A stretch of 9,879 nucleotides of DNA from Desulfuromonadaceae bacterium (GCA_021107335.1 JAIOSZ010000168.1:1-9879); one strand, 5' to 3'; positions 1 through 6,551 are shown, numbered from the stretch's first letter. A program made the numbers and translations. The notes: generated by a model not told the origin, from the letters alone.

Positions 1-310
1 CCCCTTGCGAAAGAACTGATCCTTCTAGCGGCTGAAATACTGTTGTAGCGGTATAACTATCCCAAGTGAGCCGGTCGACATAGACTCCATTGTAAAGCAG
101 CACCTGAGCAACAATGGTAAAACCAACCCTGCGAAGGGCGGCAAAAAATGAAAAGGCCCGCTCCATATCGCTTAGCCGCCCCCCTTCCCTCACATCGCTA
201 ACGGTATCGGGATACCCCCAGCCTGCAGCTAAACAAAGGCAATCAAAGCCGGAAACCACAGTGTCATCCCGTAAAGACTGTTCAATCTGCGGGGCTTCCT
301 GCCATGCAAC
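1..310 (-). pseudogene. Unidentified open frame running off the left edge; gene fragment or decayed gene
   Basis: On the minus strand a frame of 103 codons is open from position 310 to the window edge, with a TAA at 311-313 just upstream. No ATG or TTG lies near its beginning. The first plausible start is GTG at 257-259, and an in-frame ATG follows further in, after a purine-rich AGGGAAGGGG stretch. The conceptual product has a balanced, protein-like composition, with stretches such as DDTVVSGFDCLCLAAGWGYP and MERAFSFFAALRRVGFTIVA. I do not recognise the family. The missing start next to an upstream stop suggests a 5' truncation, a frameshift, or a real start at the internal GTG or ATG. The rest of the gene is outside the window. 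A chance open frame of this length is uncommon but possible. The following stretch to about 584 holds no gene I can support, only a run of nine C at 520-528. Confidence 0.3.
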
Positions 311-584
311 TTAGATAAGTAAAGCATTTCATGCCGGTGAACCCACGCAATAACTGCCGCCGGTTTTTACGCTGTCGCGAGACCAAAGACGGGCCAGCGA
401 GAGCGAAAATCATCGCTTCAGATAAAGGGGAAATACTTAATTGAGCAAAAAGCTGAACTGAGGCAAAGACCTCTCCCCCACCAGCCCCACCGACTATGCA
501 ACCTAGACTACTTTACTCACCCCCCCCCTGTGTGAAAACATCCAGGCTTTTTTAGCAAGGCTTCACAACGAGGCAGCCACAACG

Positions 585-617
585 CAAAAGCCCCGGGACA
601 ATGTCCCAGGGCTTTTG
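585..617 (-). terminator. Intrinsic terminator after tRNA-Gly
   Basis: A long inverted repeat starts six bases after the tRNA 3' end. CAAAAGCCC (585-593) pairs with GGGCTTTTG (609-617), there is one C/A mismatch (594/608), and GGGAC (595-599) pairs with GTCCC (603-607) around a three-base loop. Read on the minus strand it ends in GGGGCTTTTG, so the T run forms the last part of the stem, as is common in tRNA terminators. It probably ends the tRNA transcript and any read-through from pgsA. Confidence 0.85.
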
Positions 618-622
618 ATTTA

Positions 623-697
<75 letters not shown>

Positions 698-711
698 TAA
701 ATCGTTTTGCT

Positions 712-731
712 GCCCGCCGTTGCGAGCGGGC
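712..731 (-). repeat. GC-rich inverted repeat between tRNA promoter and tRNA 5' end
   Basis: GCCCGC (712-717) and GCGGGC (726-731) form a perfect six-pair stem with an eight-base loop. On the minus strand it lies just upstream of the tRNA and is not followed by a T run, so it does not look like an intrinsic terminator for pgsA. It overlaps the predicted start point of the tRNA transcript. It may simply be the GC-rich discriminator and leader typical of stable-RNA promoters. Confidence 0.4.
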
Positions 732-734
732 CTA

Positions 735-763
735 TTAATAGCAAAAGGCATTTTCCAAGTCAA
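735..763 (-). promoter_or_regulatory. Sigma70-type promoter for tRNA-Gly
   Basis: On the minus strand, TTGACT (758-763) is followed after exactly 17 bases by TATTAA (735-740). The GC-rich stretch GGCCCGC follows the -10 element, as in stable-RNA promoters subject to growth-rate or stringent control. The predicted start is near 728, which would give a leader of about 30 bases removed by RNase P. That the control type applies here is inferred from the discriminator composition. Confidence 0.75.
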
Positions 764-796
764 CAAAAAATTCCAGTTATTTGCTCCATTTTTTTC

Positions 797-1384
797 TCAG
801 CGATTTATTACCCTGGAAAACTTAAACAGATAGTCAATCCCCGACCAAAGAGTTAGCACCAAAGCGAACCAGAAAAAGAGCATACCAAATCGCTGCATGG
901 AAACATGTAAGCATTCATAGCGTAAACCGAAGAACCAATAATAATCGTAATGCAACAAGAGGCCAATAATCGCCACCATCTGCAAAATGGTCTTATACTT
1001 CCCAAGATTGCTTGCGGCGATAACAATCCCTTCGGATGCGGCGATGGAACGCAGACCGGTCACAACGATCTCCCGGGCCAAAAGAACAAAAACAGCCCAG
1101 GCCGGCACCCTCCCATGTGGAATGAGCATGATCAATGCGGCCATGACAATTAATTTATCGGCTAGGGGATCAAGGAATTTCCCCAGCACTGTAACCACTT
1201 GCCATTTTCTGGCCAGATAACCGTCAAGCCAATCGGTGATGGCCGCAACAGAGAAAATCAGTGCAGCACAAAAAGCGCTAGTTTTTCCCTCCACAAGCAA
1301 AAGAGCCACCAGCAAGGGTATGCACGCAATGCGTCCCAGGGTGAGTAAGTTTGGTAGGTTCAATGGCCCCGAACGAAAATCCAT
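797..1384 (-). CDS. pgsA: CDP-diacylglycerol--glycerol-3-phosphate 3-phosphatidyltransferase
   Basis: PgsA is an inner-membrane enzyme that transfers the phosphatidyl group from CDP-diacylglycerol to glycerol-3-phosphate. It makes phosphatidylglycerophosphate, the precursor of phosphatidylglycerol and cardiolipin. The 195-residue protein has the usual opening NLPNLLTLGRIACIP (8-23). It also has the complete CDP-alcohol phosphotransferase motif D51-x2-D54-G55-x2-A58-R59-x8-G68-x3-D72-x3-D76, with all metal- and CDP-binding aspartates present. Hydrophobic segments at about 20-32, 36-50, 78-89, 94-110, 132-145 and 167-182 fit a polytopic membrane protein. Length is typical of the family. The ATG lies 17 bases after the lytic transglycosylase stop, with a weak purine-rich AAGAAAG upstream, so the two genes are probably cotranscribed. 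PgsA versus another CDP-alcohol transferase is decided by the N-terminal signature and size. Confidence 0.93.
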   Translation of the reverse strand: MDFRSGPLNLPNLLTLGRIACIPLLVALLLVEGKTSAFCAALIFSVAAITDWLDGYLARKWQVVTVLGKFLDPLADKLIVMAALIMLIPHGRVPAWAVFVLLAREIVVTGLRSIAASEGIVIAASNLGKYKTILQMVAIIGLLLHYDYYWFFGLRYECLHVSMQRFGMLFFWFALVLTLWSGIDYLFKFSRVINR

Positions 1385-1401
1385 ATAAATAACTTTCTTG
1401 G

Positions 1402-1974
1402 TTATTGATAAAATCGCAGATACTTCTTAACTTTCTGAATATAATTTTGGGTTTCTTTAAAAGGAGGGACACCTCCATAGCGGCGCACGTTTCCGGGACC
1501 TGCGTTGTAAGCCGCCAGGGCCAACTCAAGGTTGCCGCCAAACTGATCGAGCATCTGCCGTAAATAGCGACTTCCGCCACGGATATTATCAGCCGCATTA
1601 AATGGATCGGTTACTTGCATTTCCCGCGCGGTAGCCGGGATAAGCTGCATGATACCCTGCGCTCCTCTGGCTGAGACCGCCTTGGGATCATAATTACTTT
1701 CGACCTTAATGACCGCCCTAATCAAAGCTTCATCCAAATCAAAGGCCTTGGCTGAGCGAGCGATCTGATCGCTGATGGTTCCGCTGCCCGCTTCAGGCTT
1801 GGAGGACTCCTTTAAGTAGAAACGAAACTTATTGCCCGTCGGCGTATTAGTAAAATGGACCACGCCATTAACGTCGACATATTTATATATATCACACCAA
1901 CCTACAACGAAACTGAAACATAGCATCATTGCAGAAAGGGCAAAAATTATTAAAATGCGTTGAATTACCTGCAT
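1402..1974 (-). CDS. Secreted lytic murein transglycosylase (DUF4124 plus Slt domain)
   Basis: This predicted periplasmic enzyme cleaves the MurNAc-GlcNAc bond of peptidoglycan to leave 1,6-anhydroMurNAc. Residues 1-26 form a hydrophobic signal segment. Cysteines at 20 and 27 do not sit in a convincing lipobox, so a soluble or anchored periplasmic form is more likely than a lipoprotein. Residues 28-45 (DIYKYVDVNGVVHFTNTP) are a DUF4124 module. Residues 66-190 form the Slt/goose-lysozyme-like domain, with the catalytic glutamate E92 in the VES motif, GIMQLIP at 107-113 and AYNAGPG at 155-161, ending in a typical YIQKVKKYLRFYQ tail. All expected motifs are intact. No strong Shine-Dalgarno is visible before the ATG. 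It appears to lead a two-gene unit with pgsA. The exact subfamily cannot be assigned from motifs alone. Confidence 0.92.
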   Translation of the reverse strand: MQVIQRILIIFALSAMMLCFSFVVGWCDIYKYVDVNGVVHFTNTPTGNKFRFYLKESSKPEAGSGTISDQIARSAKAFDLDEALIRAVIKVESNYDPKAVSARGAQGIMQLIPATAREMQVTDPFNAADNIRGGSRYLRQMLDQFGGNLELALAAYNAGPGNVRRYGGVPPFKETQNYIQKVKKYLRFYQ

Positions 1975-2003
1975 GCGAGACCCATTAAGCTAGTTTATCA
2001 GCG

Positions 2004-2032
2004 AATATATATTGAAAGACTTAGTATTACAA
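2004..2032 (-). promoter_or_regulatory. Possible promoter for the transglycosylase-pgsA unit
   Basis: On the minus strand, TTGTAA (2027-2032) and TATATT (2004-2009) are separated by 17 bases and lie about 30 bases upstream of the transglycosylase ATG. The -10 matches consensus at five of six positions and the -35 at four of six. The region is AT-rich, so a chance match is possible. Confidence 0.45.
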
Positions 2033-2055
2033 CAGATTTACCAATAGCAAAATTC

Positions 2056-2084
2056 TTGACAATCGCGGACTAGACCCTGATAAT
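2056..2084 (+). promoter_or_regulatory. Sigma70-type promoter for nadB operon
   Basis: A perfect TTGACA (2056-2061), 17-base spacer and GATAAT (2079-2084) lie upstream of nadB, giving a predicted start near 2091. This leaves a leader of about 114 bases before the preferred TTG start codon. I saw no clear operator or riboswitch fold in that leader, which is pyrimidine-rich. Confidence 0.75.
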
Positions 2085-2192
2085 AATTTCTTTTAAAGCG
2101 ATCGGTAAGTGGCCATAGACATTGTTGTCGGTGGCTTTTTTACTACCTCATCTCAATTCATATCGCCATTTTACGTTTTTTCTTTAATCGAT

Positions 2193-2207
2193 GAGGCTTT
2201 TCTTTTG
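2193..2207 (+). promoter_or_regulatory. Ribosome binding site that decides the nadB start
   Basis: TGAGG (2192-2196) lies eight bases before the TTG at 2205-2207. The upstream in-frame GTG at 2109 has only a weak GGTAAG-like sequence before it. This favours the TTG as the start. Confidence 0.6.
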
Positions 2208-3803
2208 AAGATCACATCAGACTTTTTGGTCATTGGTAGCGGAATCGCCGGTCTTTCCTACGCCTTGAAGGTCGCTGAACGCGGCACCGTAGCCCTAATA
2301 ACCAAGCGGGACATGTCGGAGACGGCCACCAATCTGGCTCAGGGCGGTATCGCATCGGTCATTTCTACGGAAGACTCTTTTGCCTCCCATTTCAAAGACA
2401 CAATGGTGGCCGGGGCTAACCTGTGCTGCGAGGAAGTTGTACAACTGGTTGTGGAAAGTGGCCCCAAAGCCATTCACGACCTGATCAACTGGGGTGTCAA
2501 ATTTACCAAAAAAGACGATGACACCTATGACCTCACCCGCGAGGGAGGGCACAGCGAACGCCGAATCTTACACGCCAAGGACATTACCGGCCGAGAAATC
2601 GAACGGGCCCTGGTGACTGCGGCTCGTTGTCATCCCAACATTACCATTTACGAGCATCATATCGCTGTCGATCTAATTACCGACGCCAAAGCTAAGCGTC
2701 GTCGGGAATGTCCGAGTCATTGTCTTGGCGCCTATGTACTCGACATTGAGGGCCGGGAGGTCATTCCTTTTGGAGCCAGGGTCACTGTGCTCGCCACCGG
2801 AGGAGCCGGCAAGGTCTTTCTTTACACCACCAACCCGGATGTAGCTACCGGAGACGGTGTGGCGATGGCCTACCGTGCCGGAGCGACCATTGCCGACATG
2901 GAATTCATGCAATTCCATCCCACCACACTCTACCATCCTAATGCAAAATCGTTTTTAATCTCCGAATCGGTACGGGGTGAAGGAGCCATCCTGCGCCGCC
3001 GCGATGGAACCGCCTTTATGGAAGCTTACCATCCACTGAAGGACCTTGCACCGCGGGATGTGGTAGCCAGAGCCATCGATAATGAGTTAAAAGTACATGG
3101 CGACGACAGCGTGTTTCTCGATATTACCCACCGCGACGCCGACTATATTCGTAACCGCTTTCCCAATATCCACGAAACCTGTCTCAAATTCGATATCGAC
3201 ATGACCCGCGACCCTATCCCTGTAGTGCCGGCCGCGCACTATCTTTGTGGCGGCGTCAAAGTCGACACCTGGGGAGAGTCTGACTTGCAGAATCTGTTTG
3301 CCATCGGCGAAGTCGCCTTTACCGGCCTGCACGGTAGCAACAGACTCGCCAGCAACAGCCTTCTTGAAGGAGTGGTTTTTGCGGACCGGGTGGCACAACG
3401 CTCTCTGGAGAGGCTGGATGGAACTGCCGAGCCCTACCCCAGCGTGCCAACCTGGGACTATGGTCAGGCTACCGATAGTGACGAAGAAGTGGTCGTGGCC
3501 CACAACTGGGACGAAATCCGGCGCTGCATGTGGAACTACGTCGGCATCGTCCGCTCCGACCGCCGTCTGGCACGGGCATTGCGGCGAATGCAGATGATCC
3601 AGGAGGAAATCGCAGAATATTACTGGGATTTTTATCCAACGTCCGATCTTATCGAATTACGCAACATTACTACCGTAGCCAAACTGATTGTTCGCTGTGC
3701 CATACAGCGTAAAGAAAGCCGCGGCTTGCATTACAATATCGATCATCCTGAAACGGACGATCTCAACTGGAAGCGGGATACAACCGTTCGCATCACCTTT
3801 TAA
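2205..3803 (+). CDS. nadB: L-aspartate oxidase
   Basis: NadB is an FAD-dependent cytosolic enzyme that oxidises L-aspartate to iminoaspartate. NadA then condenses this with dihydroxyacetone phosphate to quinolinate in de novo NAD synthesis. From the TTG start the protein has 532 residues, close to the 540 of E. coli NadB. The FAD dinucleotide-binding GSGIAG is at 11-16 and TNLAQGGIASV at 42-52. With a constant offset of six, the E. coli active-site residues map to H238 (QFHPTTLYHP), R284 (APRDVVARAI), H345 (PAAHYLCGG) and R380 (SNRLASNS). The fumarate reductase-like C-terminal helical domain follows, ending with ESRGLHY (504-510). An in-frame GTG at 2109 would add 32 hydrophobic residues not usual for NadB. 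The family start MKITSDFLVIGSG and the TGAGG site support the TTG. nadB opens a probable operon with aroQ, 23 bases downstream. Confidence 0.95.
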   Translation: MKITSDFLVIGSGIAGLSYALKVAERGTVALITKRDMSETATNLAQGGIASVISTEDSFASHFKDTMVAGANLCCEEVVQLVVESGPKAIHDLINWGVKFTKKDDDTYDLTREGGHSERRILHAKDITGREIERALVTAARCHPNITIYEHHIAVDLITDAKAKRRRECPSHCLGAYVLDIEGREVIPFGARVTVLATGGAGKVFLYTTNPDVATGDGVAMAYRAGATIADMEFMQFHPTTLYHPNAKSFLISESVRGEGAILRRRDGTAFMEAYHPLKDLAPRDVVARAIDNELKVHGDDSVFLDITHRDADYIRNRFPNIHETCLKFDIDMTRDPIPVVPAAHYLCGGVKVDTWGESDLQNLFAIGEVAFTGLHGSNRLASNSLLEGVVFADRVAQRSLERLDGTAEPYPSVPTWDYGQATDSDEEVVVAHNWDEIRRCMWNYVGIVRSDRRLARALRRMQMIQEEIAEYYWDFYPTSDLIELRNITTVAKLIVRCAIQRKESRGLHYNIDHPETDDLNWKRDTTVRITF

Positions 3804-3826
3804 CAGGCTATTAGCTGGAGAGAATT

Positions 3827-4099
3827 TTGGGTATTGATAGCATTCGGAAGCAGATCGATCAACTGGACGATCAACTGCTGGAAATATTCAATCAGCGAGC
3901 GGCCCTCGCTTTGCGTATCGGTGAAATTAAAAAAGTTCAACAGACTGCTGTATACGATCCAAGCCGTGAAAAACGGATCTTTGGCCGCATGCAACAGGCC
4001 AACAACGGCCCTCTGGAAAACAGTGCCATCGTCCGTCTGTTTGAACGGGTAATCGACGAATCAAGAAGCCTTGAGCGCATCTTGACGAAAGGAAAGTAA
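3827..4099 (+). CDS. aroQ: Chorismate mutase, AroQ type, monofunctional
   Basis: The enzyme rearranges chorismate to prephenate, the branch point to phenylalanine and tyrosine. The 90-residue protein is a single all-helical AroQ (type II) domain without a prephenate dehydratase or dehydrogenase fusion and without a signal peptide, so it should be cytosolic. The active-site set matches E. coli P-protein residues R11, R28, K39, D48, R51 and E52 as R7, R24, K35, D44, R47 and E48. E83 occupies the place of E. coli Q88; a glutamate also serves there in yeast chorismate mutase (E246). The start is TTG at 3827, with GGAGAG at 3817-3822; an ATG is absent. It sits between nadB and a free-standing DAHP synthase-like regulatory domain whose ATG is four bases after its stop. 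The two small proteins are therefore probably made together. Confidence 0.9.
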   Translation: MGIDSIRKQIDQLDDQLLEIFNQRAALALRIGEIKKVQQTAVYDPSREKRIFGRMQQANNGPLENSAIVRLFERVIDESRSLERILTKGK

Positions 4100-4103
4100 G
4101 GCC

Positions 4104-4310
4104 ATGCTGGTGGTAATGAAAAAATCGGCTTCGGACGAAGACCTGCAACAGCTGAAACGGCATCTAATTGATCTGAACTTCGACTTTCATCAATCGACGG
4201 GCATCGACCGTATCATTCTCGGTATCATTGGCGAAACCAGTCACTTCGATGTCGCCCGACTGCGTTCATTGCCCGGGGTACTAGAAGTTTTCAAAATCCC
4301 CGATGAGTAG
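4104..4310 (+). CDS. Free-standing DAHP synthase-type ferredoxin-like regulatory domain protein
   Basis: The 68-residue product resembles only the N-terminal ferredoxin-like domain of type I-beta DAHP synthases such as the Thermotoga maritima enzyme. Shared features are the opening strand MLVVMKK, the helix SDEDLQQLKRHLIDLNF, the strand motif IDRIILGIIGE (about 34-44), and the close RLRSLPGVLEVFKI (52-65). In the full-length enzymes this domain mediates feedback inhibition by tyrosine or phenylalanine. Here translation stops (TAG) where the linker to the catalytic barrel would begin. A transcription terminator starts 15 bases later, so no catalytic half is present. GGAAAG at 4091-4096 is the ribosome site. 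Next to aroQ it could be an aromatic-amino-acid sensor acting on the chorismate mutase or on a DAHP synthase encoded elsewhere. That role is inference. Alternatively it is a relic of a truncated DAHP synthase, though the frame is clean. Confidence 0.75.
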   Translation: MLVVMKKSASDEDLQQLKRHLIDLNFDFHQSTGIDRIILGIIGETSHFDVARLRSLPGVLEVFKIPDE

Positions 4311-4324
4311 TAGGGATTTTCAAT

Positions 4325-4366
4325 AAAAAAAGGAGGCTTGCCGTAGGCAGCCTCCTTTTTTATTTT
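4325..4366. terminator. Bidirectional intrinsic terminator between convergent operons
   Basis: GGAGGCT (4332-4338) pairs with AGCCTCC (4349-4355), then GCC (4340-4342) pairs with GGC (4346-4348) around the loop GTA, with one bulged T at 4339. Seven A precede the stem (4325-4331) and six T follow it (4356-4361). It can therefore stop the nadB-aroQ operon on the plus strand and the pur-pyrE operon on the minus strand. Confidence 0.93.
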
Positions 4367-4381
4367 GGTGTATCGGTCGAA

Positions 4382-4945
4382 TCAGTTGCCGTCGCCAACC
4401 ACTTCACTTTTGGTAAAAATGGACCGCAGGGCAATACCTTGTGCCTCAACCGCTTCTCGCCCACCTTCCTCGCGATCGACCAGAGTGATGACGCCCACAA
4501 CCTCCAAGCCCTCTTCCCGCGCCCGATCAACGGCCTTTAGAGCCGAACCGCCGGTGGTCAACACATCTTCAACAATCACCACCCGCGCACCGGGGACGAG
4601 GTTTTTACGACCCTCGAGCCATTGACCAGTACCGTGCCCCTTGGGCTCCTTGCGGATAATAAAGGCGGGGACGGGATCACCGGCCAAGGAACTGGTCATG
4701 GACAGGGCGGTAGCAATAGGATCGGCGCCCATAGTCAACCCACCCACCCCATGAATGGGACCGGGAAAATGCTTCAGTTCGTCGAAAAAGGCCTTGCCCA
4801 CAAGAACCGCACCCCGGGGGTGCAAAGTGGTCTGTTTTCCGTCAAAATAAAAGGTGCTTTTGCGCCCCGAGGCCAGGGTGACTTCCCGCTCCTCATAAGA
4901 CACCTGACACACGATTTTTTTGAGTTCATCACGGTCGTTTGCCAA
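4382..4945 (-). CDS. pyrE: Orotate phosphoribosyltransferase
   Basis: PyrE joins orotate to PRPP to give orotidine monophosphate in de novo UMP synthesis, in the cytosol. The 187-residue protein is of usual size. It has the orotate-binding segment KSTFYFDGKQTTLHPRG (29-45), GVGGLTMGADPIA (66-78), and the flexible catalytic loop RKEPKGHGTGQWLEG (98-112). The PRPP-binding motif VVIVEDVLTTGGSA (122-135) contains the acidic ED pair. The start is TTG at 4943-4945, supported by GGAGG at 4952-4956 six bases upstream. An ATG at 4980 opens a different frame. It is the last gene of the minus-strand operon, 104 bases after purF, and ends 15 bases before the shared terminator. Sharing a transcript with purF links two PRPP-consuming pathways. 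Confidence 0.95.
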   Translation of the reverse strand: MANDRDELKKIVCQVSYEEREVTLASGRKSTFYFDGKQTTLHPRGAVLVGKAFFDELKHFPGPIHGVGGLTMGADPIATALSMTSSLAGDPVPAFIIRKEPKGHGTGQWLEGRKNLVPGARVVIVEDVLTTGGSALKAVDRAREEGLEVVGVITLVDREEGGREAVEAQGIALRSIFTKSEVVGDGN

Positions 4946-5021
4946 ACTCTTCCTCCACTAGCTAAAAGGTAACCGGTCATGCCCTCCGTTGTTTCCGGCA
5001 GGCCATCACTGCTACGTCATT

Positions 5022-5037
5022 GGGCCGTTGCCGGCCC
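5022..5037 (-). repeat. Perfect hairpin in the purF-pyrE gap
   Basis: GGGCCG (5022-5027) and CGGCCC (5032-5037) form a perfect six-pair GC stem. On the minus-strand transcript the loop reads GCAA, a stable GNRA tetraloop. No T run follows, so it is not a standard terminator. It could protect the upstream purF message, mark a processing site or damp read-through into pyrE. These roles are inferred. Confidence 0.55.
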
Positions 5038-5049
5038 GGCGGTGTTTCT

Positions 5050-6456
5050 CTAAAAAAGTCCCAACTGATCGTCATCGGTCAGTCGCGGAAACTTGACCGG
5101 GTAATCCCCATTGAAACAAGCATCACAGAAATCACCGCAGGTACCGTCCTCGACCCCGACCACTTGACGCATGCCATCGATGGACAGATAGCCGAGAGTG
5201 TCGGCTGTAATATATTTACAGATCTCATCCATGGAGTGGGACGAAGCGATCAGCTCCTTGCGTGTTGGCGTATCGATGCCATAATAACAGGGAAAACTCG
5301 TCGGCGGTGCTGAAACCCTCATGTGGACTTCTTTGGCACCGGCATTACGGATCATCTTTATGATCTTCCGCGAGGTTGTGCCCCTCACTATCGAATCATC
5401 AACCACCACCACCCGCTTACCTGCAAACACATCGCGGATAGCATTGAGTTTGATCTTGACGCCAAAGTGACGAATCGATTGCTGCGGCTCAATAAAGGTA
5501 CGCCCGATATAGTGGTTACGGATCAGACCCATCTGGAACGGTAGGCCCGACTCTTCGGCATAACCGATGGCCGCAGGCACGCCGGAGTCGGGAACCGGAA
5601 TCACAATGTCGGCCTCAACAGCGTGTTCCCGGGCCAATCTCCTGCCAAAATCCTTACGCTTTTCATAAACCTGCTGGCTAAAAACGGTGCTGTCGGGGCG
5701 GGCAAAGTAGATCAACTCAAAGACACACTGAGATATCTTTTGTTCTTCAAAGGGATGCATGGAGGTCATGCCGTCTTTGTCGAAAACAATCATCTCCCCC
5801 GGTTCGATTTCACGAATATACTCGGCATCGATCAAATCAAGAGCGCAGGTCTCAGAGGCAACCACATAAGCGCCATCGACTTTTCCGAGGACCAGTGGTC
5901 GGAAACCACTCGGATCACGTACCGCAACCATTCTCGTTTCAGTCAGAAAGACCAGACTGTAAGCGCCTCGTACAGCCCGCAAAGCCTCCGCCATACGGTC
6001 GGCCAGGGCATCGGCCTGAGAGCGGGCCAACAGATGAACGATGACCTCGGTATCGGCCGTGGTGGAAAAAATCGAGCCGTTCTTCTCCAGCTCACACCGT
6101 ACTTCCTGGGCATTGACCAGGTTACCGTTATGAGCTACGGCGATGCTGCCACGGGAATAGTTAACTGTGATGGGTTGGCAGTTTTTCAGGCTGTCCCCCC
6201 CCGCCGTCGAGTAACGAACATGGCCGATAGCCGCCTGGCCGGGAAGGTTGTTGAAGATCTTATTGTCTTTGAACACATCAGCAACCAGTCCTCCGCCAAC
6301 ATGAGTGCGGATGTTAGAACCGTCAGCGGCGGAGATACCACAACCTTCCTGACCGCGATGCTGCAGGGCATAGAGCCCCAGGTAACTCAAATTGGCGGCC
6401 TCCGGATGACCGAAGATACCGAAGACACCACATTCATCTTTGAATTTATCGAACAT
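5050..6456 (-). CDS. purF: Amidophosphoribosyltransferase (glutamine PRPP amidotransferase), Fe-S type
   Basis: PurF makes 5-phosphoribosylamine from PRPP and glutamine, the committed step of purine synthesis. From ATG 6456 the precursor has 468 residues. An eight-residue propeptide MFDKFKDE precedes C9, the N-terminal nucleophile of the class II glutaminase domain (CGVFGIFGH, then LQHRGQEG 31-38, GHVRYST 78-84, AHNGNLVN 109-116). The phosphoribosyltransferase domain carries VPDSGVPAA (288-296) and the PRPP motif [13 protein letters not shown] (349-361). C244, C390, C444 and C447 match the four cysteines that hold the [4Fe-4S] cluster in Bacillus subtilis PurF, so this is the Fe-S, propeptide-processed class rather than the E. 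coli class. The frame extends upstream to 6510, but GGGAAG at 6464-6469 and the family propeptide place the start at 6456. Feedback inhibition by purine nucleotides is expected from the family. Confidence 0.96.
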   Translation of the reverse strand: MFDKFKDECGVFGIFGHPEAANLSYLGLYALQHRGQEGCGISAADGSNIRTHVGGGLVADVFKDNKIFNNLPGQAAIGHVRYSTAGGDSLKNCQPITVNYSRGSIAVAHNGNLVNAQEVRCELEKNGSIFSTTADTEVIVHLLARSQADALADRMAEALRAVRGAYSLVFLTETRMVAVRDPSGFRPLVLGKVDGAYVVASETCALDLIDAEYIREIEPGEMIVFDKDGMTSMHPFEEQKISQCVFELIYFARPDSTVFSQQVYEKRKDFGRRLAREHAVEADIVIPVPDSGVPAAIGYAEESGLPFQMGLIRNHYIGRTFIEPQQSIRHFGVKIKLNAIRDVFAGKRVVVVDDSIVRGTTSRKIIKMIRNAGAKEVHMRVSAPPTSFPCYYGIDTPTRKELIASSHSMDEICKYITADTLGYLSIDGMRQVVGVEDGTCGDFCDACFNGDYPVKFPRLTDDDQLGLF

Positions 6457-6469
6457 ATAACCACTTCCC

Positions 6470-6484
6470 GGCATGCAAAATGCC
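6470..6484 (-). repeat. Small hairpin abutting the purF ribosome binding site
   Basis: GGCAT (6470-6474) and ATGCC (6480-6484) form a perfect five-pair stem with a five-base loop. On the transcript it ends exactly where the GGGAAG Shine-Dalgarno of purF begins (6464-6469). It may influence access of ribosomes to purF. The stem is short and could be chance. Confidence 0.35.
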
Positions 6485-6551
6485 TGCTGAACCTGACGAC
6501 GCTTTGGCACGAATGGTTACCACCCGGCAGCGCCTATTTAAACAAGACTCC

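Noticed and set aside
114..314. Plus-strand frame of 66 codons near the left edge
   Set aside because: It is low-complexity in composition with no good ribosome site, and it lies opposite the more protein-like minus-strand frame.
520..528. Run of nine C as a possible phase-variation tract
   Set aside because: It lies in a stretch with no supported gene or promoter, so there is nothing visible for slippage to switch.
585..617. Inverted repeat considered as a mobile-element end
   Set aside because: Its position six bases after the tRNA and its GC stem closing with a T run fit an intrinsic tRNA terminator.
1278..1598. Minus-strand frame of 106 codons overlapping the pgsA and transglycosylase junction
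   Set aside because: It runs in another frame across two genes with intact motifs and matches no family.
4774..4980. Minus-strand ATG frame of 68 codons starting just before pyrE, considered as a leader peptide
   Set aside because: It runs deep into pyrE in another frame rather than ending before it, and there is no attenuator with a U run, unlike the enterobacterial pyrE leader.
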